A stretch of 64,000 nucleotides of DNA from assembly GCA_041398605.1 (NCBI GenBank), contig JAWKUK010000016.1, forward strand, positions 1-64,000, read 5' to 3'. Below the pieces are notes generated by a model. That model ran no database searches, was not told the DNA's origin, and saw only the letters and a program-made list of their open reading frames with translations. Below, piece after piece: positions 15,987 through 25,122 of the stretch (position 1 is the first letter of the stretch; the number at the start of each line of letters is the position of its first letter). A program made the translations under genes and the position numbers. The DNA comes from JAWKUK01 sp041398605. GTDB lineage: Bacteria; Planctomycetota; UBA1135; GCA-002686595.

Positions 15987-17894
15987 TCAGAAGCTCGCCC
16001 GCATGCCTTTGGTGAATGCGTCCCAGTCCCTCGTAGACCAACCGCCGAATGTGCGCTCGAACGTGCGCTCGAGGATCGTCCGCTCCCGCTTCTTCATCGC
16101 GCCGCGGAGCTCCGCGACGGCCTTCGCTTCTTCCTCTTCGTCCTCCGTGGTCTCGAGCTGCTTGCGCAAGTCACCCGCAAACTCCGCCTCGGCCTCGGAC
16201 AGCACCGCGATCAAGTTCGTCAGGTAGGTCTCGATCAGGTCCTTCGCCTGGCGGACGCGCTTTGCGTCGTCGGAGATCAGGAAGCTGACGAGGATCTGGC
16301 ACTCCGCGCGTCGGTTCCAGAACCCGGAAGCGCTGCCGCTGAAGTCGTTGAAGTCCGCGCTCGTCATCACGAACAGGTCCTTCGGGTCGGTCAGCGTGCC
16401 GTTGCGCTCAGCCTCACGGAAGCTCTCGAGGTCCCAGAAGTCCTTGCGGAAGCTCGGGCTGCGCCCGTCCATCCGCGCGCCCTCGATCGCCTCGTAGAGG
16501 CCGTCCTGGATCCAATCCGGCATGGACATCTGCAGCTCGGCGTTCTTCTCGCGCAGCCAGAAGTCCAGGATCTCGCGGTTGAGCGCGTCGACCTCGTAGC
16601 TGATCGCCCAACCCGAGTCGTCCTGGCTCGTCACGAGCTCCGCGTCCGAGGTCGACCACGACCAACCGCCGCCCGTATCGACCCCGCGTCGGAAGGAGTT
16701 CTCTTCCTCGCTGTTGGCGCAGATTCGGATGATGGGGGCGCGCACGTACTCCTCCGGCCCGATCAAGCCAAAGCGCTCGTCGAGCCACTTCAGCAGGTTG
16801 TTCGAGTGCGTGATGACGCGCTGGGTCCACTTGTCGTCCGCGTTCGAGAGGACCATCACGCGGCCCTTCTTCTCGTGCTTCCACTCGGGCGGGAGCTTCG
16901 CGATGGCGCGCTGCTCCTGCTCTGCCTCGGACTCCATGCGGCGCGAGCGCCGCTCCTTGGGCTCGCCGCTGTTCAGGTCACGGAAGCGGAAGACGCGCTG
17001 GTCCTGCGTCTTGCCAGCATGGTCGAGGAGCCCGTCGCGCTTGATCAAGCCGAAGGACCTGTAGCAGGACTCGATGAGCTTCTCGAGCTTGGGGACGACG
17101 TCCTCCATGACCTCGGTCTGCAGCGCGTACTCGACGTCCTCGTCCTGGTAGAGCCAGGTGATGATGTGCTTCGGGCCTGCGTTGGAGAGCTTCTCCGCCT
17201 TGTAGAGCCGCTTGATCACGACGAGGCCGTCGACCTCGTCGCGCGTCTCGTCAGCTTTGTAGAAGCCGCTCGAGTTGTAGGTCCGATCGAGGAAGTCGTC
17301 GTAGTCCCGGTAGGGGTTGTTGAACGAGACGGTCACGATCTCCGTGCCCTCGTCCGTCTCCTCCTCCTTCACTTCCTTGCCACGCTTCTTCATCGCGGCC
17401 TTCGGGAACGCGATGACGAGCATCTCGGGCCGATGGGTGAAGGACCAGCCGATCTCCTTGTTGTTGTAGAGGTACTCGCGGTCGCATTGGAACTTCGCCG
17501 CGAGCCACTCCTCTTCCGTCTGGATCGGGATTTGGGTCCACTTCTTCGGCGCCCGCATCTCGAAGCCATAGCGCGAGGTCACGACCCAGCCCGACTTGGG
17601 CTTGCCCTCTTTGCGCGTCTTCATGCGCTCTTCGAAGCGCGCCATCTCCTCGGCCCGTCGTTTGGCGTTCTCCTCCGCCTTGGCCGCGCGTTCCGCCTTC
17701 TCCCGCTCCTTGTCCTGCTTGCCCTCGGGCCCACCGTCCTCGGGCTTGGGCGGCACAGGGTCCTGGGGGCTACACGGTGACGGGCCAGTTGCAGTCCCGA
17801 ACGAGAGCCCCAGTGGCGACCCTGCGGCGCACACAGTGGGGCACGCGGTCGCGAACAGTGCGGCGGACATGAGGACGAGGGGGGACGGCAGCAT
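15987..17894 (-). CDS. Secreted hypothetical protein with charged helical N-region
   Basis: 635 residues from the ATG at 17892-17894, chosen because it gives a normal signal peptide (MLPSPLVLMSAALFATACPT). Longer in-frame starts only add Arg-rich sequence. After a Pro-rich stretch there is a highly charged, probably coiled-coil region (KQDKEREKAERAAKAEENAK), then a globular domain of about 500 residues with no family I recognise. It resembles the DUF1570 neighbour in composition and in motifs such as 'PDWIQDGLYEAIEG', but has no HExxH. It could be a catalytically dead relative; this is inference. Confidence 0.7.
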   Translation of the reverse strand: MLPSPLVLMSAALFATACPTVCAAGSPLGLSFGTATGPSPCSPQDPVPPKPEDGGPEGKQDKEREKAERAAKAEENAKRRAEEMARFEERMKTRKEGKPKSGWVVTSRYGFEMRAPKKWTQIPIQTEEEWLAAKFQCDREYLYNNKEIGWSFTHRPEMLVIAFPKAAMKKRGKEVKEEETDEGTEIVTVSFNNPYRDYDDFLDRTYNSSGFYKADETRDEVDGLVVIKRLYKAEKLSNAGPKHIITWLYQDEDVEYALQTEVMEDVVPKLEKLIESCYRSFGLIKRDGLLDHAGKTQDQRVFRFRDLNSGEPKERRSRRMESEAEQEQRAIAKLPPEWKHEKKGRVMVLSNADDKWTQRVITHSNNLLKWLDERFGLIGPEEYVRAPIIRICANSEEENSFRRGVDTGGGWSWSTSDAELVTSQDDSGWAISYEVDALNREILDFWLREKNAELQMSMPDWIQDGLYEAIEGARMDGRSPSFRKDFWDLESFREAERNGTLTDPKDLFVMTSADFNDFSGSASGFWNRRAECQILVSFLISDDAKRVRQAKDLIETYLTNLIAVLSEAEAEFAGDLRKQLETTEDEEEEAKAVAELRGAMKKRERTILERTFERTFGGWSTRDWDAFTKGMRASF

Positions 17895-18118
17895 ACGGAT
17901 CCTCTCTTGGGCGAGAGCCTGCTGCATGGGCAGGCTCGGGGGGCCCTGGCGCGACGCGCAGTGGCTGGCGGGCCGATGACTGCGCGTGTGACCTGGGCGC
18001 TGGCGGGCAACGGTCAGGCAGCGAGGGCGCCGCACGCGACGCGCTCTCACTGACCAGGGTTAGACGTCAACCCTGCTCTCATTACGTCACGGGGCCCGGA
18101 AATCTTGTTCAGATTTCG

Positions 18119-20227
18119 TCAAGTCCGTTCGGACGCCCCGCCGAGGGCGCGGGCCAGCGCCGCGCGCGCGTCCTGTTCCGCATCCAAGTCGCTCGCCGCC
18201 GCGCCTCGCGGCGGCGGCTCTCGCAGGCCGCGCACAAGCGGCCCACGGAGCCCGAGCTCGTCGACCCGGTCGAGCGCGCGCCCGAGGCCAGCGGCGAGCA
18301 CACGCCAAGCGTCCGTGCCGTCGGACCCGAGCACGTCTGCGACGGCGCGGGCCAGGGCGGCATCCGGGACCCCGAACCGCGCGGACGCGGGCCCGTCGGC
18401 GAGCGCCGCGAGCTCTGCGGCCTGGGGCCGGCCCGACGCCGAGCGCCACCATGCGCGCCAGGCGGCGGCCGCGGCCGGAGAGCCGACGGGGATGCTCGCG
18501 GGGGCATCCAGCGCGTCGCCCATGGCCAGCGCCGCCGGCGGCACGTCGACGATGCGCCTGAGGCTCGCGTCGGCGCGTGCCACCCGGTCCGGACCCCCGC
18601 GGGGCGCTGTGTCCTCGAGCGCCTCGATCAGCGCGCCGACCAACTCGCGCGTCGCTGACCCCGTGAGGTCGAGGACCGCCGGGAATTCGACCGCGAGCCC
18701 ACGGACAAGCTCCGCCCGTGGATCCCGCGCTGGCAGGCCGGCGCCGTTGGAGGGACCAGCGAGGTCGACCAGGTCCCAATCGGCTTGTTTGGTGTCGCGC
18801 GCCGACAGCGGGGCGAGCCGAGGCTCGGCGTCGCGCAGCGCGAGCACGAGCGCTCGGCGCGCTTCGTCATCGGGGCGGAAGCCGGCGAGGGTGGGCCCGC
18901 GGCGGGTGGTATCGCCGGCCCATTGCCGCAGCTCGAGCGTGCGCTCCGCGGCGCCGTCCGCGCCCTCTCCGAGCGCGCGTCCGAGCTCCGTGATCACGAG
19001 CGCGCCCGTAGTCCGGGCGTCCGCATAGGGCGACAGCCGCCCGGCATCCACCGCGGTCCACACACCTGCGAGCGCCGAGACGCCGCCGGGCATGAACCGC
19101 AACGCCGGGAGCAGCTCCGGGACCCCGCGCGCGAGCGCGAGCGCCGCGAGGTCGCCGGGCGCGCACACGAGCGCGACGTCGCTCGGGGCGCGGCGGGCCA
19201 GCGTGCAGACCACCGTCGCTGCGAGGAGGTCGTCCATGCTCGGGTGCCCGTCGCCGCTGCGCAGCACCCCGAGCGCGCGCTCGAGCGCCATCGCGCGCTG
19301 CGCGGCATCGCCGTCGAACAGCGCCAGGATTCGCGCCGCGACGAGCTGCGCTTCGACCGTCGTATGCTCGTTGGCGAGCACCCGCTTGGCTGCCTCGAGC
19401 AGCGACGCCAGCCCGCTCGCCTCGGCCCCGCGCCCGCTGGCTCGGGCGGCGCATAGCCGCTCTGCGAGGACCTCCAGCGCGATCGAGGCCTCAGGCGCGC
19501 ACGTCGACTCGAGGACCTGTCGCAGCACCGCGTCCGCGCGGCCATGCTCGAGCGGGGCGCCGCTCGCCGCGTCGACGGCGCCGAGCTCCCACGCCCCCGA
19601 GGTCGCTCGCAAGGCGAACGCGACCGCGGAGCCGTCCGTCCAGAGCGCGACGGTCCGCGGCGGGGCATCGAGCCACGCGAACGGCCACACGTGGTTGCGG
19701 CCATGCTCCTCGCGGACGTCCTCGAGCGCGCTCGCCTCGACGAGCGCTTGGAACTCACGCTCAAAGCGCAGGCCCCCATCCGGCTCCTGCACGCAGAGGC
19801 CGGCCCGGTCGGCGACGGCCAGCGCCTCTCCGCCAGGGAAGAGCGCCAGCGCGAGCGGTCCCCGCGCGAGCGCGCCGCTGCCCAAGAGAGGCTCGCGCAC
19901 CCCGTTTGGCGTGTGTTGGAGCGGTCGTCGCCCGCGCTCGCGCTGCCAGCGTGCGGTCGCGGTGACGGTGCCGAGGCCCGTCGCAGCGTGCGGCCCCGCG
20001 AGCCGCACGATCCGGAACACGTCGGGCGCGCTGAGCGCCCCGCGCGCGCCGATGTGACCGCCATGCTGCACGCGCAGCTCGAGGTACGCATCGCCCGCTG
20101 GCGCGAGCGTCCGCACGACCCCAGCAGAGACCCACGGCGGCCGCGTGCCGTAGCCATGCGCCGCGAGCTGGCGGGTCGTAAGCGCCAGCGCGACACACAG
20201 CCAGAGGACCTGCGCGTGCCGCCTCAT
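18119..20227 (-). CDS. Secreted hypothetical protein, Ala-rich helical
   Basis: 702 residues from the ATG at 20225-20227, which overlaps the stop of the preceding gene as ATGA. A longer upstream frame was rejected. The signal peptide is MRRHAQVLWLCVALALTTRQ. The N-terminal part is beta-rich (VVRTLAPAGDAYLELRVQHG); the rest is Ala/Leu/Arg-rich helical sequence that could form HEAT- or TPR-like arrays. I recognise no catalytic motif. Overlap with the preceding gene indicates co-translation, and the two probably work together outside the cytoplasm. Confidence 0.7.
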   Translation of the reverse strand: MRRHAQVLWLCVALALTTRQLAAHGYGTRPPWVSAGVVRTLAPAGDAYLELRVQHGGHIGARGALSAPDVFRIVRLAGPHAATGLGTVTATARWQRERGRRPLQHTPNGVREPLLGSGALARGPLALALFPGGEALAVADRAGLCVQEPDGGLRFEREFQALVEASALEDVREEHGRNHVWPFAWLDAPPRTVALWTDGSAVAFALRATSGAWELGAVDAASGAPLEHGRADAVLRQVLESTCAPEASIALEVLAERLCAARASGRGAEASGLASLLEAAKRVLANEHTTVEAQLVAARILALFDGDAAQRAMALERALGVLRSGDGHPSMDDLLAATVVCTLARRAPSDVALVCAPGDLAALALARGVPELLPALRFMPGGVSALAGVWTAVDAGRLSPYADARTTGALVITELGRALGEGADGAAERTLELRQWAGDTTRRGPTLAGFRPDDEARRALVLALRDAEPRLAPLSARDTKQADWDLVDLAGPSNGAGLPARDPRAELVRGLAVEFPAVLDLTGSATRELVGALIEALEDTAPRGGPDRVARADASLRRIVDVPPAALAMGDALDAPASIPVGSPAAAAAWRAWWRSASGRPQAAELAALADGPASARFGVPDAALARAVADVLGSDGTDAWRVLAAGLGRALDRVDELGLRGPLVRGLREPPPRGAAASDLDAEQDARAALARALGGASERT

Positions 20228-22644
20228 TGCAGCAAGAGCTCCAGGAGGTCGTGGCTCAGCCGGCGCAGGTCGTAGCGGGCTTCGCCATGGAGCGTCAGCA
20301 ACGCCGTCGCCAGCGTGTTGTGGTGTGGCGCGGCCCTCGCGCGTCGGGCGACCGCCTCGGGCTCGAGCGCAGCGAGCGTCGCGAGCGCGCCCAGCGCGCG
20401 CATGTCGCCCGGCGTCAGGCCCTGGACCTCGCCGGCGCCGAACGCGCGCCAAGCCCGCTCCCAGGCGTCATCGTCGCAGAGGACGGAGCGCGCGCCTGTG
20501 AGCGCGCGTTCGGGCGCGAGCGGCGCGAGCGCGAGCATCACCGCGCCGGCGCGTGCGGCGTCGCGGGGCTCATCGGTCAAGGTCGCCAGGACGAGGTCCG
20601 CGAGCGGCCGCGCCTCGTCGCGGTCCCGCGCGTGCAGCGCCAGCAACAGGTCGAGCGCTCCATCGCGCACCACCGCGCCGCGCGCCGGATCGCTGGCGAG
20701 GGCCGCGAAGGCGCGCAGCAGGACCTCGACCTGGGCCACGGGCACAGCCGCGACGAGCGGCGCGAGGTCCGCGCCGAGGGTCGACGACGGGCGGCGTCGC
20801 AGCGCGGCCACGATGGTGCCCACAGGTGAGCTCGCGCGGAGCTCGAGGGCGTCGGCCGTCAACGGCGCGCGGGCCAACGCGCGACGGGGCGCGAGCAGCT
20901 CTCTCGCGCGGTCGGCGAGCGCTTGGGCATAGCTCGAATAACGCGGCGCGACGATCGAGACCCAGAGCTGGAGGGCGGCGACCTCCGCCGCGGAGCCACG
21001 CGCATCAGGGGGCGCCTGTGCGAGGTCGAGGCACGTGGCGATCGCCGGCTGCGCGAGGTCCAGCAGCTCGAGCTCGCGCTGCTCCCGCGCGGACCACATG
21101 TCGGGCGTCGCCGCGTCGAGGGGGCGCTCAATGGCGCTCGTTGGAGCTGCGCTCGTTGGCGCTGCGCTCGTGCGCAGCGCGAGCCAACGCTGTGCGAGGC
21201 GCAAGAGCGCGGCGGTCGCGGGCGCGATCGCGCTGCGATGCAAGTCCCCGGCTTCGACCGCTCGCAGCGCGCCCTCCGCGCGTGTGGTTCCCCGCGCAGC
21301 GCGTGCGCCTGCTTGCGCGGACCGCGCCTGCGTCCGCAGCGACAGCGCCTCTGCGACGACCGCTGCGTAGCCTTCGAGCGTGCCTGGCCGCCCGACCGAT
21401 CGCAGCTTCGCGAGGGCCGCCGCTGTACGCGCTTCCGCATCGGCCGGCGGTGGCGGTCCAGCGGCGATCGGCGTCGCGCGCAATGCGCGCCAAAGCGCGA
21501 GACTGGCGGCGTCGTTCGGATCTCCCGCGCCGAGCTGCTGGACCGCAGCTGCGGGCGCGCCTTGAGCGGGCGAATCTGTCGGGAGCGCACCTGCTACGTG
21601 CGCCGCTGTTCGACCCGGTGCGGCACCGAGCGCGCGTTCGAGTTGCCGCTCGTCCACGAGCTCGAGCGCCATGGGTTCGCCGAACGGGGGCAGGGGCAAC
21701 CCGCTGCATGCGCGCGCGCCGGGCGGCGCGACGACGCCCACGTAGGCGCGCTCGAGGAAGCCTGCGGTCGGCGCGGCGGGGTCGAACGGCGCGCTGGGCC
21801 GCGGGCGCGGGTCGTGCCACGTGAACGTCCCGTCCGGCGCGACCCGCGCCAGCTCCACGCGACCGGGCGACGCGATCCAGACGCGCGTCGCTGCGCGCTC
21901 CGCGCCTGCGAGGCCTTCGTCGGGGGCGCCCGGCTCCGGCTGCGACACGAGCGCGGCGCCACCCGTGTCCGTGACGGCGCCGGGCGCTGCGTGCCCCCTC
22001 GTCACGAAGAGCGAGACGACGCGCGCGCGGCTCGAGCTGCGCCCTTCATCGAGCTGCAAGTACGGGAAAGGCCCGCCTGAGAACGGCTCGAACAGGAGGC
22101 CATACCGCGCCGGATCGGGGACCAGCTCCCCCGCGTCGAGCAGCAGCACGTGCACGCGGCCTTCTGGCGCGCGCGCGAGCCGCGCGACACCCGAGGCGTC
22201 CGTCGTGACCCGCGCGCGCCACGGGGCGGCGTCGCCCGGGCGTCGTTCAATCAGGACCTCGAGGTCGACGCCTGCGCGCTCGAGTGCGCCTGAATCCACG
22301 CTCGCGCTGGGGCGCCCGCCGGAGGCCACGTCGGCGACGTCAGAGCGCTCGGGCGCCGGCACGATCAGCGCGAGTTCGAGGGGGCCCGCATGCGCCTCGT
22401 CGTCGGCGGTCAGCGGCGCCTGCGCGGGCGCTGACCCCGGCGCTCGGACTTCGAGGACGCGGCTGAGCCACTCGGGCGTTTCGAACGCACGGGAGATGTG
22501 TTCGCCCGGACCCTGGACCGCCGCGCTGGCGGCGCTCGCGCCGAGGGGCGCCGCGCCCGAGCACACGAGCGCCGCGACCCATGCCCGCAGGGACTGGGGG
22601 CCCAAACGCGAGGGCGCCCGCTTGAGTGCATCGTTCCGTAGCAC
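20224..22644 (-). CDS. Secreted hypothetical protein, HEAT-like helical C-terminus
   Basis: 806 residues from a GTG at 22642-22644. The open frame continues upstream across the asparaginase gene on the other strand, but that part is antisense shadow. Starting here gives a signal-like N-terminus with a basic region and a hydrophobic stretch (LRAWVAALVCSGAAPLGASA). Residues 60-330 are beta-rich with carboxypeptidase-regulatory-like phrases (VTTDASGVARLARAPEG, VLLLDAGELVPDP). The remainder is alpha-helical and repeats Leu/Ala patterns like HEAT repeats. Function unknown. It is translationally coupled to the next gene. The start is uncertain because no ATG fits. Confidence 0.6.
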   Translation of the reverse strand: MLRNDALKRAPSRLGPQSLRAWVAALVCSGAAPLGASAASAAVQGPGEHISRAFETPEWLSRVLEVRAPGSAPAQAPLTADDEAHAGPLELALIVPAPERSDVADVASGGRPSASVDSGALERAGVDLEVLIERRPGDAAPWRARVTTDASGVARLARAPEGRVHVLLLDAGELVPDPARYGLLFEPFSGGPFPYLQLDEGRSSSRARVVSLFVTRGHAAPGAVTDTGGAALVSQPEPGAPDEGLAGAERAATRVWIASPGRVELARVAPDGTFTWHDPRPRPSAPFDPAAPTAGFLERAYVGVVAPPGARACSGLPLPPFGEPMALELVDERQLERALGAAPGRTAAHVAGALPTDSPAQGAPAAAVQQLGAGDPNDAASLALWRALRATPIAAGPPPPADAEARTAAALAKLRSVGRPGTLEGYAAVVAEALSLRTQARSAQAGARAARGTTRAEGALRAVEAGDLHRSAIAPATAALLRLAQRWLALRTSAAPTSAAPTSAIERPLDAATPDMWSAREQRELELLDLAQPAIATCLDLAQAPPDARGSAAEVAALQLWVSIVAPRYSSYAQALADRARELLAPRRALARAPLTADALELRASSPVGTIVAALRRRPSSTLGADLAPLVAAVPVAQVEVLLRAFAALASDPARGAVVRDGALDLLLALHARDRDEARPLADLVLATLTDEPRDAARAGAVMLALAPLAPERALTGARSVLCDDDAWERAWRAFGAGEVQGLTPGDMRALGALATLAALEPEAVARRARAAPHHNTLATALLTLHGEARYDLRRLSHDLLELLLQ

Positions 22645-22683
22645 GGTGAGGAGAGTATCCCACCGACCTGCTACCGTGCGCGG

Positions 22684-23712
22684 ATGGCACGCCCGCGAGT
22701 TTTTGTTCTTTACACCGGCGGCACGATCGGCATGCGCGCGACAGGCGCGGGCTTTGCGCCCGAGCCCGGTGACCTCGCGCGCCGCGTGCGCGCCTTGCCG
22801 GAGCTCGAGGCGCCGGGCATGCCCGAGATCGAGCTCGAGGAGTGTGATCCGCTGCTCGACTCGGCCGACATGCGGCCCGCGGATTGGCTGCGGATGGCGC
22901 AGCGCATCGAGGCCAACTACGACGCGTTCGACGGCTTCGTGATCCTGCACGGCACGGACACGATGGCGTACACGGCGTCGGCGCTGCCGTTCATGCTGCG
23001 CGGCCTCGCGAAGCCAGTGATCTTGACCGGCGCGCAGATCCCGATCGGCCGCGTCCGCAGCGACGCGCGCGACAACCTCGTGACGAGCCTCGCGATCGCC
23101 GCGCGCGGCGATGTCCCCGAGGTCTGCATTTACTTCGCCGAGAAGCTCATGCGCGGGTGCCGCACGGTCAAGGTCAACGCCGACGGGCTCGACGCCTTTG
23201 CGTCGCCGAACTACCCGGCGCTGGGCGAGGCGGGGATCGAGATCCGTATCCGGAGCGAGCTCGTGCGGCGCCCCGGCGAGCACCTCGAAGCGCTGCACGT
23301 GCAGCCGCTCGACGGGCCGGTCGTCGGCGCGGTGCGGCTCTTTCCGGGCATCTCTGCGCGCATGCTCGACAACATCTTGCGCGCGCCGCTGCAGGGCCTC
23401 GTCCTCGAGACGTACGGCGTCGGGAACGGGCCAGCGCGGGACACAGAGCTCCTCGCGGTCTTGCGCCGCGCGACGAGCGGCCCCGACCCGATCGTCGTGG
23501 TCGCCACCAGCCAGTGTGTCCGCGGCACGGTCGATCACTCTGGGTATGCGACGGGCGTCGCGCTGCGCGAGGCGGGGGTGCGCTCCGGGCGCGATATGAC
23601 GAGCGAGGCCGCGCTCGCGAAGCTCTATTACCTGATTCGCCTCGGGCTGACCCCGGCGGAGATCGCGGCGCAGGTCGAGCGCGACCTCGTCGGCGAGCTC
23701 ACGGAGCGTTGA
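22684..23712 (+). CDS. ansA: L-asparaginase, type I (AnsA-like)
   Basis: 342 residues. The two catalytic threonine motifs are clear: VLYTGGTIGM near the N-terminus and FVILHGTDTMAYTA in the middle, followed by KPVILTGAQIPIG, RSDARDNL and NADGLDAFASPN as in bacterial asparaginase I. No signal peptide is present, which fits the cytoplasmic low-affinity type. It hydrolyses L-asparagine to aspartate and ammonia. It is transcribed divergently from the 806-residue hypothetical gene across only 39 bp, and convergently with the sialidase gene. Confidence 0.93.
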   Translation: MARPRVFVLYTGGTIGMRATGAGFAPEPGDLARRVRALPELEAPGMPEIELEECDPLLDSADMRPADWLRMAQRIEANYDAFDGFVILHGTDTMAYTASALPFMLRGLAKPVILTGAQIPIGRVRSDARDNLVTSLAIAARGDVPEVCIYFAEKLMRGCRTVKVNADGLDAFASPNYPALGEAGIEIRIRSELVRRPGEHLEALHVQPLDGPVVGAVRLFPGISARMLDNILRAPLQGLVLETYGVGNGPARDTELLAVLRRATSGPDPIVVVATSQCVRGTVDHSGYATGVALREAGVRSGRDMTSEAALAKLYYLIRLGLTPAEIAAQVERDLVGELTER

Positions 23713-23713
23713 G

Positions 23714-23737
23714 GCGGGCGCGGTCGTCGGCGCCCGC
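23714..23737. terminator. Hairpin between convergent ansA and sialidase genes
   Basis: An 8-bp perfect GC stem (gcgggcgc / gcgcccgc) with an 8-nt loop occupies most of the 39-bp gap between two convergent stop codons. It could act in both directions. No T-rich tail is evident. Confidence 0.45.
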
Positions 23738-23751
23738 GCGGCCCCGAAAGG

Positions 23752-25011
23752 TCACTTCGCAGTCGACGCAGGCCCCGGTACGGCGCACCTGCTGAAGGAG
23801 ATGTGCTCGTAGGGGTGCGCTGTGCCGCGCTCGAACAGGCAGCCGACGCGCGGCGCTCCGTCTGCCGCCGGCAGCGCCACGAGGCAAGAGTATGCCGCCG
23901 GGCCGGCGTGCAGCACGGCGACCTCGCGCCACGACACGCCGCCGTCGTCGCTCGCCTTGAGCGTCATGCGCTCGCGTTGGTCGGGTGACGCCGGGTTCGA
24001 GAAGACCAGCCTCCGGGCGCGTTCCGCGGCCGGGACGCCGTCGCCGGCGTTCGGCGCCTGATGCGCGTCGTGGGCTCCGGCGTGCGTGACGTCGAGGGCG
24101 ATCAAGCCCGCCTGGCAGATCGGCTCAGGCAGCGCTTCGTCCCACGTCACGGGGCCGAACGTCTCACCCCCGTCCGTCGAGCGCGCGACCGCGCGCGCGC
24201 GCTTGGCGCGGTCGTAGTTGCGCATGTTGAGCACGAGCGAGCCGTCCGAGAGCTCGGCCGCTTGGCACTCGTTCAGCCGGTCGCGCGCCGACGCGCCGCC
24301 GATGCGCCACGTCGCGCCGCCGTCATCAGAGAGGATGACGTGGCTGAAGTAGCGCTTCGAGCCGGCCTCGATGTGATCACACGGCACGACGAAGCGGCCC
24401 GCGTGCGCGCCGCGGGTCAGCTGCACGCCGACACCGGGACCGGTGGCGTACCACGTCCAATCTGGGCGCTTTGTCGTGTCTGTGAGCTCGCGCGGCGCGC
24501 TCCAAGTCGCGCCTTCGTCGTCCGAGGTCAAGACCCACACGGTGCGGCTCCCTTCGGAGGTCCCGTCGATGATCTCGCGCTCGGAGTCCTGGCCGAGGTT
24601 GTGCGTCAACAGCAAGTGGATGCGGCCCGTGCGTGCGTCGACGACCGGGCATGGGTTGCCGCACACATGCGGCCCCGCGTCCCAGACGACCGAGTGTGCG
24701 CTCCAGGTCTGCCCGCCGTCTGTGGAGCGCTTCCGCAAGAGGTCGATGTCGCCGGTGTCGCCCCGGCCGGACTTGCGGCCTTCGCAGAACGCGAGCAGCG
24801 CGCCGGAGCGCGTCGCAATGACGCTCGGGATACGGTACGTGTGGTATCCGCCCACGCCGCTCGTCCAGACATCGATCGGGCCGGGCTCCGAGCTCGGCTC
24901 CACGGCGCCGGCCGGCGCTTGTGAGCCAGCGCGTTGGTCCGCCACAGCCAGCGCTGCGGAAGACAACGCGAGTGAAGCAGCGACGAGCAGCGTGGGCGCG
25001 GGCACTTGCAT
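23752..25011 (-). CDS. Exo-alpha-sialidase (BNR/Asp-box, GH33-like)
   Basis: 419 residues from the ATG at 25009-25011, which gives a signal peptide (MQVPAPTLLVAASLALSSAA); the longer frame upstream is antisense to rsmE. The YRIPSV motif typical of sialidases precedes at least five Asp-boxes: STDGGQTW, SDDEGATW, SDDGGATW, STDGGETF and SDDGGVSW. FCEGRKSG (early acidic/Arg region), NMRNY and the CLFERG segment fit the six-bladed propeller active site. The predicted role is release of terminal sialic acids from host or algal glycans outside the cytoplasm. Some members of this family act on other sugars, so the substrate is not certain. Confidence 0.88.
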   Translation of the reverse strand: MQVPAPTLLVAASLALSSAALAVADQRAGSQAPAGAVEPSSEPGPIDVWTSGVGGYHTYRIPSVIATRSGALLAFCEGRKSGRGDTGDIDLLRKRSTDGGQTWSAHSVVWDAGPHVCGNPCPVVDARTGRIHLLLTHNLGQDSEREIIDGTSEGSRTVWVLTSDDEGATWSAPRELTDTTKRPDWTWYATGPGVGVQLTRGAHAGRFVVPCDHIEAGSKRYFSHVILSDDGGATWRIGGASARDRLNECQAAELSDGSLVLNMRNYDRAKRARAVARSTDGGETFGPVTWDEALPEPICQAGLIALDVTHAGAHDAHQAPNAGDGVPAAERARRLVFSNPASPDQRERMTLKASDDGGVSWREVAVLHAGPAAYSCLVALPAADGAPRVGCLFERGTAHPYEHISFSRCAVPGPASTAK

Positions 25012-25122
25012 CGGCCCATTATGCACTTGCGGCGTCGCTGCGCGTTGCGGCTTGTGCGCGGGTCGCGCCTCTGCTACATCCCCAGCCCCTGATGGCGGCG
25101 TCACAAGCGCCCGTCGCAGCCC

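Noticed and set aside
22645..23538. Upstream part of the long minus-strand frame reaching 23538
   Set aside because: It lies antisense to the conserved asparaginase gene and has no family similarity; the signal-like N-terminus starts near 22644.
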